A DNA stretch of 60,130 bases from RGIG7213 sp045544195. Its GTDB lineage: Bacteria > Bacillota > Clostridia > Oscillospirales > CAG-272. The translations under genes were made by a program, and so were the position numbers. The stretch covers positions 1 through 60,130 of the forward strand of contig JAZPYO010000050.1 in assembly GCA_045544195.1 (NCBI GenBank), in the 5' to 3' direction. Position 1 is the stretch's first letter; the number at the start of each line of letters is the position of its first letter. The notes beneath the pieces were generated by a model, which was not told the DNA's origin, did no database searches, and worked only from the letters and a program-made list of their open reading frames with translations. Shown here piece after piece: positions 17,010 to 25,957 of the stretch.

Positions 17010-17231
17010 ATGAAACCGTGTCTGTTGGCTGTCGGCGTTGTATGCCTGCTTGCTTGCTTTATATCATTTCTGCTTTCTGCATTTAATCGGCTGGGGTATT
17101 ACCGTGTTCTTGACGGAAAGGCGGAGCTTTATGCCCGCTTGCGCCGAAGAATGACATTATTCTTCGCTTTCGGCTTTGCGCTTTTACTTGCAGGAGCAGT
17201 ATGTCTTATTATCGGCTTATACATTTTGTAG
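17010..17231 (+). CDS. small two-TM membrane protein
   Basis: A 73-residue protein with two hydrophobic segments (about 4-24 and 49-71) separated by a basic loop YYRVLDGKAELYARLRRRM. The layout resembles the DUF3784-type small membrane proteins of Firmicutes, but I cannot confirm it. AGGAG precedes ATG 17010, and the gene begins 19 nt after the cyclase gene, so it is probably the last gene of that operon. Function unknown. Confidence 0.7.
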   Translation: MKPCLLAVGVVCLLACFISFLLSAFNRLGYYRVLDGKAELYARLRRRMTLFFAFGFALLLAGAVCLIIGLYIL

Positions 17232-17299
17232 CTGATTTATCAGGCAATCAGATTATTTTTATACTTTCTTTGTGATATATTTTCGGATTCTTTTGTTTT

Positions 17300-17368
17300 C
17301 CTACCCGTTTTCCCACCCTTTTTGAAAAAATAATCGTATTTCCCACCCTTTCTGCTCTGAAAGGGTGG
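17300..17368 (+). promoter_or_regulatory. TCCCACCCTTT repeats and perfect hairpin upstream of the Cys-rich gene
   Basis: TCCCACCCTTT occurs at 17311-17321 and 17341-17351, exactly 30 bp apart, with a weaker copy CCTACCCGTTT at 17300. The second forms a perfect 10-bp hairpin with GAAAGGGTGG (CCACCCTTTC 17343-17352, loop TGCTCT, 17359-17368). No T-run follows, so an operator or mRNA-structure element is more likely than a terminator. It lies about 120-190 bp before the start codon of the gene at 17487. Confidence 0.55.
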
Positions 17369-17486
17369 CGACATTTACGGCAGATGCATCTAAAATATTA
17401 ATAACGATTCAGATATAAATGGCTTATTCAGATATTGACAGTTTTCATAAAACTCAAGCTGTAATGGCTTAAAGGAGATTTCGCTT

Positions 17487-20400
17487 ATGAAAAACACGAC
17501 TTTAACACGGATCTTTTCAATACTGCTTTGTTGCGTAATGCTTTTCGCTGCTCTTCCTTTGGGAGTGCTTGCCGATTACGAGGACGGTATGGAATGCTGG
17601 CACTGCAGTCACTACCACTGGGACGAGTACTGCTGCAGTACTTGCGGTGCCTGCAGCATCGAGTGTACAAACGCCGAGTGCTTTACCGATACGCACTGTA
17701 ATGAATGCGGAGCTTGCTTTCAGGAAACGGTCTTCTGCCTTGAATGTATGGCGTGCGAGCAATGCTATGTCAACGAGGGCTGGCATTGTCTGGGCTGTGG
17801 CGAATGTAAGGTCGATGAGCAGGAGGAGCTATGCGGTATCTGCTGGTTCTGCGAGGACTGTATGGGCGGTCTTTGCGACGGCTGCGGCTTCTGCGAGGGC
17901 TGCTGGGAGCTTGAGCTTATGCACTGTGAAGAGTGCGGAAACTGCTACGGCACTTATGATATTTGCTCCTACGGCTACCTGCATTGCGAGGAGTGCTGTG
18001 TAATATGCGAGCAGTGCGATGAATGTCTTTACGAGGACGGTATCGAGCTTTGCGATCACTGCGGCCTTTGCGTATTCTGCTGCCGGGATAATGCAAATGC
18101 AGAAGGATGCGATTGCGGAGAATACTGTGTAGAAAGCCCTGAATGGTACGAGCATCTTTGCTCTGATTGCGGAAATGCTTTCTGTAATGTCGAGATCTGT
18201 GACCTTTGCGGACTTTGCCTTGACTGCTGTGAGGGTAATTCCGATTGCGACGAAATGCCGCCCGTGTGCGTTGAGGATTCTGATTACGACGAGCATTTCT
18301 GCTCCGACTGCGGAGATTGCTTCCATAACGCCTATATCTGCGAAAGCTGCGAGGCAAACGGCACCTTCCTTTGCGAAAGCTGCTGTGAGCTTCGTCTTGA
18401 AGCAGAGGGGTGTATCTGCTCTGACAGATGCATCAGCGATGACAACATCGAAGAGCATATAGCAAGCAGTCACAAAAACGCAGCTCCTCATTCCGCAACA
18501 CCGCAAAAAACATGGGATATGAACGAAACGTATCACTGGGCGCAGTGCCGCTTCTGCTCTGAAAGCTCACATATTACGAATAAAACCAGGCATACCTTTG
18601 ATAATTACGGTATCTGCACAGTTTGCCGTTATGACTCACAAAAGGTCATTCTGATACTGAAGCAGCCGAGCAGCATGGTTGCCAAGGTCTCCGATACGCA
18701 GATCTGCGGTGAGGATGATCCTTACCATCCCAACAATAATATACGCACCGTTTCGGTCGCGGCGAAGGGAACGACCGCGCTTACCTATCAGTGGCACGTT
18801 ACCTACGACGGCGGAGAAACATGGTTTGAGGTAAAGGATGATCCCATCCTCGGTATTGTAGGCGCGAAAACCAATTCTCTCACGTTCTCTGTCCCGTCCG
18901 ACGGTTGTGCTTATCCTCCTGCATACAAGTGCGTTATCACCGACGAGATCGGTAACTCGGTCACGACCAACATCGCATATCTGAAGGTCGTCCATCTGTA
19001 TAGAGAATACAGCGCTCACAAGGGCGATCTTATCGGAATCATCCATCAGCCGAACAGTAAGGACAATATCGGAATGTACGGCTCCAATGGACACTTCGTT
19101 ACCTGCGTTGGCGAGGAGTGTGACGATTATATTCTCGTTCCCCATTCCTTCAGCAAGGATACGCGCCTTATCTTTGATAGTGAAACCGGTGTCGGATGGC
19201 ACGAGAGGACCTGCATACACTGCGGCTATAAAAGCTATCTTGAAAACCATATCCATTACTTCTATGATGCAGATACGTATGATTGTCAGGTCGATCTTAC
19301 GTATAAAAACGAAAACCAGCACAGACTTATATGCCGTTTTAACGGCTGTAATCAGACCCACCTGGAGCCGCATGATTATCTCGGCTGGCAAAATCACGGT
19401 ACTCCGTATACTAACGCTGACGGCGTCGGTGTTGCATACAAGGAATGTCAGATATGCGGCTACAGCTCGTCGAAAAAGCTTCAGACATACAGCTCTTCCA
19501 AGGGCGAGCTGGTAGATGCGCAGTGGACAAAAAACACAGATCTTATCTATGTTGAAAACGGATATTCGAGCTGTGATGTGGTTGTCAACGGCACAAAGAC
19601 CGTCATCGGCTTTGCGCCTTCGGAATATGCAAAGAGGGAAATTATAAATATACCTGATCCAACGGTAGTCAGATGGATCGTCGATTATCGCTGTGATAAA
19701 GGTTCAGGAGCTTCTGTTACAGATATAGACGTAACTGAATATTTCACCTTTGAAAAGGTAAAGGATGAGCATAAATGGGTCGTGACCATACCGTCATTTC
19801 CGGGAAGACAGGGCGGAGGTATTCTGATATTCACACCTGTTGTAGAGCAGTGTAAGCATAATGTCGGCACAAGGATAAAGAACGCCTGTGAACCGATCTG
19901 CACACAGGACGGCTATACGGGCGATACTGTCTGTGCAGGATGTGACGGCGTTATCTTCTACGGAAAGGTCATTGAAGGCGGAGAAAAGCACGAGGGGACT
20001 CTCACTCTTATCCCGGGAACGTCAAAGCAGGGAACATGCGAAAGTAAGGGATATGAGGGAACTTACCACTGTGACCGATGCGGCAAGAATGTCAGAGGCA
20101 AGACTACCTCAAAGGTACATAATGCAAGAACGGTAACAAAAAATGAAGTAAAGCCAACCTGTACCAAATTCGGTTACAGCGGCGATATCTACTGTGAATG
20201 CGGCGTTCTTCTGAAGGAGGGAAAGACCCTTGCTCCCAGACACAGCAATCTTAAGCTGATAAATTCCGATAAGGTCTCCTGTCAGAAGAAGGGATACACG
20301 GGAGACTGGTACTGCTATGACTGTAAGCAGACCGTAAAATACGGCTACAATGTAGCAAAGGGCGATCACGCCTGGAGTAAATGGGGCAAGGTCGATGATG

Positions 20401-21710
20401 TTTATCACCGACACACCTGCGTTGTAGCAGGATGCGGCGCGGAGGAAAAGAGCAAGCACACCGATGCTGACCGAAATCTGATATGTGATGACTGCGGTTA
20501 TACCTGGAAGCCCAATGAAATGGAGATTCGGAACATTGCCTTTAATATCGACATTCCGATCATTGGCGCTAAGCCGGATTATACGTCATTTAACGGACCG
20601 GCATTTGCCAGCGAAGGAAATGCATCCCCCTCAAGAAACGGTGTCAGATGGTTTGATGTGACGGATAATAAATTCCTGATCAACCATGCGGTGGGTCACG
20701 AATTCAAGGAAGGCCACGTTTACCGTGTTACCATAGACTTTCGCGCCAAGGGCGACTATACGTTCGCACCTGAAGGTGTACTGACCGCAACTATCAACGG
20801 GCTCGAAGCGCAGATCGAATACGTGAACTATGAAACCTTTGCGGGAATTTCCTATACTTTTGAGGCGCTGAAGCATCGGCACACCATGACACGTGTGGAT
20901 AAGGTATCTCCCACCTGCAATTCAGCAGGTAAACAAACCTACTATCATTGTACCGCGTGCAATAAATATTTCGAAGATGCTGCAGGAAACAAACAGATCG
21001 CCAACCTGTCTTCGTGGGGCAACGTTTCTGCGCTTGGACACGTGGCATCTGAACTGCGCGCCAATTCCACACATCATTTTAAGGTATGTACACGCTGCTA
21101 TCAGGAGATAAGCGGCAGTAAGGCAGAGCACAGCGGCGGCAACGCGACCTGTCAGACAAAAGCAAGGTGCGATGCCTGCGGTGCTTTTTACGGTAAATAT
21201 TCCGAGCATAATATGGCAGAGGTCTGGGGCTTTATTGATCCTACCGGACACGCGCATATGTGCCTTACCGAGAATTGCTATTACAGAGGAGAGGTATTAC
21301 CTCATACACCAAGTAAAAATGAAGCAAATGAAGACGAGATCTGCCTTGACTGCGGATATATTATAACTGTTTCAGAAAGCCATACGCATAAGGCAACGGG
21401 TGATTTCCTTTACGACGAGGAAAGCCACTGGCATCTTTGTCTCTGTGGTGAGATCACCGACAGATCAGATCATAATGATACCGACGGCGACGGCAAGTGC
21501 GATGCCTGCGGTCAAAAAACGGATGCCGAAACCGAAACGAATGGCGAGGAGTCTGTAAGCACAGACACGAAAGCAGACGAGCCTGCTGTAAATGATGAAG
21601 ATAATAAAGGCTCATTGACGTGGCTGTGGATATCGCTCGTAATAATACTGGTAATATGTACCGTTCTTTTGGTATTATGGCTTATTATGAGAAAGAAACA
21701 GAATAAATAA
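17487..21710 (+). CDS. giant secreted cysteine-rich surface protein, C-terminal membrane anchor
   Basis: A 1407-residue protein. A signal peptide ends near LGVLADYEDG (cleavage about residue 29). Residues 36-320 are packed with CxxC and CCxxC motifs (for example DGCGFCEGCW, CDHCGLCVFCC), dozens of cysteines in a strongly acidic, His-poor background. From about 340 come beta-sandwich Ig-like stretches and repeated Cys/His modules (CTKFGYSGDIYCECG, YHCTACNKYFED, HSGGNATCQTKARCDACG). Near the end DTDGDGKCDACG resembles a calcium loop. An acidic Thr/Glu spacer precedes a final TM helix (LTWLWISLVIILVICTVLL) and a Lys-rich tail, with no LPxTG. It shares its modules with the pseudogene at 5268-7735. 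Metal binding or a disulfide-stabilised adhesin role is inferred. AAAGGAG precedes ATG 17487. Confidence 0.85.
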   Translation: MKNTTLTRIFSILLCCVMLFAALPLGVLADYEDGMECWHCSHYHWDEYCCSTCGACSIECTNAECFTDTHCNECGACFQETVFCLECMACEQCYVNEGWHCLGCGECKVDEQEELCGICWFCEDCMGGLCDGCGFCEGCWELELMHCEECGNCYGTYDICSYGYLHCEECCVICEQCDECLYEDGIELCDHCGLCVFCCRDNANAEGCDCGEYCVESPEWYEHLCSDCGNAFCNVEICDLCGLCLDCCEGNSDCDEMPPVCVEDSDYDEHFCSDCGDCFHNAYICESCEANGTFLCESCCELRLEAEGCICSDRCISDDNIEEHIASSHKNAAPHSATPQKTWDMNETYHWAQCRFCSESSHITNKTRHTFDNYGICTVCRYDSQKVILILKQPSSMVAKVSDTQICGEDDPYHPNNNIRTVSVAAKGTTALTYQWHVTYDGGETWFEVKDDPILGIVGAKTNSLTFSVPSDGCAYPPAYKCVITDEIGNSVTTNIAYLKVVHLYREYSAHKGDLIGIIHQPNSKDNIGMYGSNGHFVTCVGEECDDYILVPHSFSKDTRLIFDSETGVGWHERTCIHCGYKSYLENHIHYFYDADTYDCQVDLTYKNENQHRLICRFNGCNQTHLEPHDYLGWQNHGTPYTNADGVGVAYKECQICGYSSSKKLQTYSSSKGELVDAQWTKNTDLIYVENGYSSCDVVVNGTKTVIGFAPSEYAKREIINIPDPTVVRWIVDYRCDKGSGASVTDIDVTEYFTFEKVKDEHKWVVTIPSFPGRQGGGILIFTPVVEQCKHNVGTRIKNACEPICTQDGYTGDTVCAGCDGVIFYGKVIEGGEKHEGTLTLIPGTSKQGTCESKGYEGTYHCDRCGKNVRGKTTSKVHNARTVTKNEVKPTCTKFGYSGDIYCECGVLLKEGKTLAPRHSNLKLINSDKVSCQKKGYTGDWYCYDCKQTVKYGYNVAKGDHAWSKWGKVDDVYHRHTCVVAGCGAEEKSKHTDADRNLICDDCGYTWKPNEMEIRNIAFNIDIPIIGAKPDYTSFNGPAFASEGNASPSRNGVRWFDVTDNKFLINHAVGHEFKEGHVYRVTIDFRAKGDYTFAPEGVLTATINGLEAQIEYVNYETFAGISYTFEALKHRHTMTRVDKVSPTCNSAGKQTYYHCTACNKYFEDAAGNKQIANLSSWGNVSALGHVASELRANSTHHFKVCTRCYQEISGSKAEHSGGNATCQTKARCDACGAFYGKYSEHNMAEVWGFIDPTGHAHMCLTENCYYRGEVLPHTPSKNEANEDEICLDCGYIITVSESHTHKATGDFLYDEESHWHLCLCGEITDRSDHNDTDGDGKCDACGQKTDAETETNGEESVSTDTKADEPAVNDEDNKGSLTWLWISLVIILVICTVLLVLWLIMRKKQNK

Positions 21711-21730
21711 AAGAAAAAGAAGGGATAAAA

Positions 21731-21767
21731 AAAGTGCGCAAGCTGATTAAACGGCTTGCGCACTTTT
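21731..21767 (+). terminator. terminator of the Cys-rich gene
   Basis: AAAGTGCGCAAGC (21731-21743) pairs perfectly with GCTTGCGCACTTT (21754-21766) and runs into TTTT. Confidence 0.85.
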
Positions 21768-22002
21768 ATTATTGCTTTGAAATGATAAAGGTATTATGCC
21801 ACCAAAAGGTTGTTTTGTCAATAGTAAAAATGAAATAACAATCTTCTGATTTTAGTTAATCGGATGCGTGATATTGTTAAGCACACCTTGTGCATAGGAA
21901 AAAGTGGTCAGCAAAATATAGTATAACTAAAAAAACACCCAAATTTATATCAATATATATAATTATTGAAAATATGCACCATATTGTAATGTGAAAAAAC
22001 AA

Positions 22003-22040
22003 TAAAGGTCTTGCGAGATTTTTACTCACAAGACCTTAAA
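22003..22040 (-). terminator. terminator of the AAA/FtsH-like gene
   Basis: On the reverse strand AAGGTCTTGTGAG (22037-22025) pairs with CTCGCAAGACCTT (22017-22005), followed by TTATTGTTTTTTC. Confidence 0.75.
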
Positions 22041-22062
22041 AAGCCTGCTATTCGGTAACCGA

Positions 22063-25000
22063 TCAGATATTCTGGCTTTTAAAGAATTCCTCAAGCTGTG
22101 TCTGGTCCAGACTTTTCTTTTCATAAAGAAGCTGTGTAAGAGCATCAAGCGCTCTGCGGCAGCTTTTCAGCATTTCTGCTGTGCGGCGGTATTGCTTCTG
22201 CATAAGCTCCTCGGCTTCGTTTGGATCGATCCTGACAAACAGCTTTTCACCCATTGCAAAATCGTTAAGACTCGATTTTATGTAATACCGTGCCTTTTGT
22301 ATATCGGAGCTTGCGCCCGTGTTAATACCGCTCTTTTCTCCGTATACCTCAATTTCCGCAAGTCTTCCCGCAAGACAGCGGCATACGAGATTCATTAGGT
22401 CATCAAACGTATAGCTGCCGCGATTTTCCTCCGCACTTTCCATAAATCCGCCGTAGTTTCCTCTTGATACTACCGTCAAGAATGACGGAGTAGTGCCGCA
22501 CAGTCGGCAGACTATGGCATGTCCCGCTTCGTGGCACGCTGTCTGACGCAGGTGTTCGGGATCCATTTTATTTACATCGCCAAATCTGAAGGAATCCAAT
22601 GCATCCATATATTTTTCTGCACTCGGCTCATCATCTGCGAGCGTTCTTATGAACTGCGAATTCATCATTTCAATGTCTGCGTTGCTCATTCCGCCCGTTC
22701 TTTTTGCCATATTACGCAGTATTGCCTCGTGGTTATCGCCAAAGCTTATACCGTGCTTTGCCAAGCCCTTTTTCAGCAGCTCATAGCGATCGTCGGTATC
22801 GGGCAAGGGAATAAGCAGCTTACTGTCAAACCTGCGTACAAACGCAGGATCGAGAACTCTGGGGCCGTCGCCGTGTATTTCGTAATTCGTTGCCGCCAGA
22901 ATAAATACAGGGCGTTTTTCGTCTGTAACAAATCCGTCCATCTCGGCAAGGAAGGTATTCAATGCATCCTCGTTGTGAGCAGTCGATGACGATCCTATAC
23001 GGAGTCTTCCGATAGCGTCTACCTCGTCGATAAATATGATCGAAGGGGCATATTTACGAGCCCTATGGAAAATGTCACGTATATTTTGCTCTGTCTGACC
23101 GACGAGAGAGCCAAAAAATGACGTAGCGGATACGGGAATAAATGTTGCGCCGCACTCATTTGCCATAGCCTTTGCGAGCATTGTTTTTCCCGTTCCGGGC
23201 GGTCCGTACAGTAACACGCCCTTCGGCATACGCTTTTCGGTCAGCTTTACATTTCTGGGATTATCCAGTGCCTTGCAGAATTCCGAAAGTGTATTTTTTG
23301 CAGTGCGGCATCCGATTATATCCGCAAATTTGAGATTGTTGTTCTCGCCCTTTTTTGCAATATGGCTTGCATCGTTTGCACGGGGAGCATAGCGAAGCTG
23401 GAGCTGCTCAAACGATACGACCGCACAGGTGGAGTCTATTACATACTGAGCACAGTTAAAGCTGAGAAATTTGCCCGAACGGCTCAGTGAATACACAACG
23501 TTATTGATCAGTGCATTGAACGAAAGCTCATGGATCGAACGTGAAAATCCGCACGAATCATTCGATCTTACGGGTATTACTCCCCTTGCACCCCGTGCAA
23601 GCAACGTGTCAAAGGAATGTGTAACGTCAGGATCGGTATCAAGTATATAAACGGGGATCTCAGGCGAGTATTCACGGACGTAATTGAACATATCCATGCC
23701 CTCGGATTTTATATCCTCAACGTCACTTGGGAATCTTTCTGTGCTTCTGCTTCCGCAAAACGGATCGATCAGTATGTAGTCCGTAATTCCTCTGATTCGT
23801 CGCTTGAACAGATTGCTATCGTCAAATGCTTCAAAAACAGTATTGCTGATCTGCAGATTTTGGATATTATTCTTGATCTGACCGCTTGTGAATACGGAAA
23901 CGTACATATTATCCTCACCGGAAAAAAGCTTTTCCGCTTCAGAGCCGTTATTAATATCTACGTTAAGCGTAAGTGTTTGCAGTGAGCCTATCATGCTCTG
24001 ATCATTTGCGTATATCTGCATTACGATCTCCTGCAGCTCACGAACGAGAATGCTTCTGGCAAGGCCGCGGAGCGTTCTTGCATCTGCCATACCTCCGCCG
24101 TTATACAAAATAAGTGCTGAAAGTTTTTCTATATCGTATTCTACTTTTATTCCCGACGTCTTTTCAAATAATTCTATCTGCTGCTTTAATTCACCGCTGA
24201 TTATTTCCATAAGAGAATACGGCTCAAGGTGGTTAAAGAGAATGACGTGTCCGTTTGCCATTCGTGTCGTTATACATTCAGGAAAATAAGGCTCGCCTGT
24301 CTGAGGATTTTTATCAGTTCTCAACGCTTCTAAAATTACGCTGCGGGGCGTTGAAGAAAGATCGCATACTGTTGTATCGTCGTAAAGCGACTTTCCTGCA
24401 TTTGTCGTCATGATAATAATGTTGTTTCTGAATGAAACATCCTTTTTTAAATGATGATCCATCAGAGTTGCCGCATCTAAAATCTGCAAAAAAAGATGAA
24501 TGGTATTGATATGTGCCTTTTCTATTTCATCGAAAACGATAATTCCGTCAGGATGCTGACGAACAAATCCCGTTACTACAGCCGCCTGACCGTGTTCACC
24601 GTTGAATTTCATATTCGCAAGGTTGTCAGAATATTCGCTCATATTGACAACGAGCATTTTTCTTCCGAGTAGCTTCCCACACTGACTTGCAAGAAACGTT
24701 TTTCCTACGCCCGATGGACCTGTGAAAAGAAACGTAGCTAAAGGGCCTTTTCGGTTTTCATCGTGCGATGCAAACATCTCACATTCAAAAATCCCTTGAA
24801 CCACCTCATCAACTGCGTGACGCTGACCCTTGACCTTATTTAAGAGACCCGTTTTCAGTGCGTCGATCTTTTTTGCCTGATCGAGCAGGGAAGCTATATC
24901 GTTATCATTGGGAGCTTCCTGCTTCGTTTCTTCTTTTTCCAGCAGAATAGGAGGCTTTTTCTTCGTGTATGCATCTGAAAGGGAAATCTTTGATTTGACT

Positions 25001-25332
25001 TTGTTTTCTTCAGATGCATCTTCTGCTTTTTCCTCTGATCTTTCCGACTCATATTGTGCTATTGAAACGATAATGAGATTGCACTCTTCTTCAGAAAGAA
25101 AATTTGCCAAAGCCTGACGTGTGGCTTTTGACAAGTCAGACTTATCCTTCGAAAAGCTAAGACTGTACTGATGCTGGAAGCTTCCGACGGCTTCGCAAGA
25201 AATATCGTCAGAGCCAAGCTCCTTTTTCAGATTTTCCAGAAATGCATCCCAAAAGTCGCAATTATGAGTTTTCTTATAATTGATGATAAGTTGGGAAGAA
25301 CGAACTAAAATTGATAGCTTGAATTTACACAT
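22063..25332 (-). CDS. soluble ClpA/B-type AAA+ / receiver-like / FtsH AAA+ / M41 peptidase fusion
   Basis: A 1089-residue protein with two different AAA+ engines. Residues 1-100 are an unrecognised domain, followed by a charged linker. Residues 165-440 are a ClpA/ClpB D2-type ATPase (Walker A GPSGVGKT at 205, Walker B IIVFDEIEKAH at 264, TTNAGKS). Residues 515-600 resemble a receiver domain (YILIDPF, IPVYILDTD, GARGVIPV). Residues 668-890 are an FtsH AAA+ module (GPPGTGKT at 710, IIFIDEVDAIG at 765, Arg finger region FVRRF). Residues 925-1080 are the M41 zinc protease (HEAGH at 934, third ligand probably D1010 in GASSDIQKA). FtsH normally has two TM helices; none is visible here. It should be an ATP-driven cytosolic protease. 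AAGGAG precedes the ATG. Confidence 0.85.
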   Translation of the reverse strand: MCKFKLSILVRSSQLIINYKKTHNCDFWDAFLENLKKELGSDDISCEAVGSFQHQYSLSFSKDKSDLSKATRQALANFLSEEECNLIIVSIAQYESERSEEKAEDASEENKVKSKISLSDAYTKKKPPILLEKEETKQEAPNDNDIASLLDQAKKIDALKTGLLNKVKGQRHAVDEVVQGIFECEMFASHDENRKGPLATFLFTGPSGVGKTFLASQCGKLLGRKMLVVNMSEYSDNLANMKFNGEHGQAAVVTGFVRQHPDGIIVFDEIEKAHINTIHLFLQILDAATLMDHHLKKDVSFRNNIIIMTTNAGKSLYDDTTVCDLSSTPRSVILEALRTDKNPQTGEPYFPECITTRMANGHVILFNHLEPYSLMEIISGELKQQIELFEKTSGIKVEYDIEKLSALILYNGGGMADARTLRGLARSILVRELQEIVMQIYANDQSMIGSLQTLTLNVDINNGSEAEKLFSGEDNMYVSVFTSGQIKNNIQNLQISNTVFEAFDDSNLFKRRIRGITDYILIDPFCGSRSTERFPSDVEDIKSEGMDMFNYVREYSPEIPVYILDTDPDVTHSFDTLLARGARGVIPVRSNDSCGFSRSIHELSFNALINNVVYSLSRSGKFLSFNCAQYVIDSTCAVVSFEQLQLRYAPRANDASHIAKKGENNNLKFADIIGCRTAKNTLSEFCKALDNPRNVKLTEKRMPKGVLLYGPPGTGKTMLAKAMANECGATFIPVSATSFFGSLVGQTEQNIRDIFHRARKYAPSIIFIDEVDAIGRLRIGSSSTAHNEDALNTFLAEMDGFVTDEKRPVFILAATNYEIHGDGPRVLDPAFVRRFDSKLLIPLPDTDDRYELLKKGLAKHGISFGDNHEAILRNMAKRTGGMSNADIEMMNSQFIRTLADDEPSAEKYMDALDSFRFGDVNKMDPEHLRQTACHEAGHAIVCRLCGTTPSFLTVVSRGNYGGFMESAEENRGSYTFDDLMNLVCRCLAGRLAEIEVYGEKSGINTGASSDIQKARYYIKSSLNDFAMGEKLFVRIDPNEAEELMQKQYRRTAEMLKSCRRALDALTQLLYEKKSLDQTQLEEFFKSQNI

Positions 25333-25352
25333 AAATTTACTCCTTAAAAGAA

Positions 25353-25393
25353 AATAGCAGGCTCATCGCCGTGATATTGGCGATGAGCCTTTT
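25353..25393 (-). terminator. hairpin between the ybjN-like gene and the AAA/FtsH gene
   Basis: AGGCTCATCGCC (25359-25370) and GGCGATGAGCCT (25379-25390) form a perfect 12-bp stem with an 8-nt loop. On the reverse strand it is followed by GCTATTTTCTTTT, so it may end most transcripts from the upstream gene and reduce read-through into the protease gene. Confidence 0.65.
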
Positions 25394-25397
25394 AAGA

Positions 25398-25823
25398 TCA
25401 ACCGTAGATCGTTTTCATAATAACAGGCTTTGCTTTGTCACCAATCGAAATAATGTGCAACAGCAGTTCAAACGCTTCATCAACGGCACTTTCCAATGAG
25501 AGGATAGCGTCATCGTGGAGCACGATATTACAGCTTTTATCTACAAAGAATGTTACCCATTTATATGTTGCGTTTAACTCATTGCAAAGGAAGATCAAAT
25601 CAGCGATCTTTTCTTCCGGAACAGTTTCATATGTCAAGTACAAAGAAAGATATTCGCCCGCATCACCACTGAAAATGCAATTAACTATCTTTCCGCCGTA
25701 GGGAAATGAAATGTTGACAGCGTTATCGTCGATCTGTTGATATCCGTAATGGAGGTTTTTTGAATCCAATTCGTTTTTGAAAAGTTCAGCGCAGGGAAGC
25801 ATTTGTTTTCTCCTTTTATTCAT
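25398..25823 (-). CDS. YbjN-domain-like protein
   Basis: A 141-residue protein with a pattern like the YbjN/type III chaperone-like fold: an amphipathic first helix, AVNISFPYGGKIVNCIFSGD, then a long helix containing LIFLCNELNATYKWVTFFVD, and a final helix. LNATYKWVTFFVD is close to the conserved region of YbjN-like proteins that contact partner proteins. It lies between the channel gene and the fusion protease on the same strand. YbjN-like proteins often act as adaptors or chaperones, so an adaptor for the protease is a reasonable guess, but it is only inference. Confidence 0.6.
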   Translation of the reverse strand: MNKRRKQMLPCAELFKNELDSKNLHYGYQQIDDNAVNISFPYGGKIVNCIFSGDAGEYLSLYLTYETVPEEKIADLIFLCNELNATYKWVTFFVDKSCNIVLHDDAILSLESAVDEAFELLLHIISIGDKAKPVIMKTIYG

Positions 25824-25957
25824 TAAAGTATATTTGAGTTAATTTGTCATTTTAAGCAAGACTTACAAAACGACAAATTTCCCATATATAATTTATCATA
25901 TTGAAATACATTTGTCAATAAGAAAGGTATATGTTTCACAGTTGATCTGAAAAAACA

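Noticed and set aside
17300..17368. Reading the ACCC/GGGT hairpin as a second HipB operator site
   Set aside because: The core is CCACCCTTTC-loop-GAAAGGGTGG with a 6-nt loop, not the CCC-N4-GGG arrangement with TATA flanks seen before hipB.
17829..18536. Long reverse-strand frames under the Cys-rich gene
   Set aside because: They mirror the TGC-rich codons of the forward gene, which has the signal peptide, RBS and motifs; no RBS on the reverse strand.
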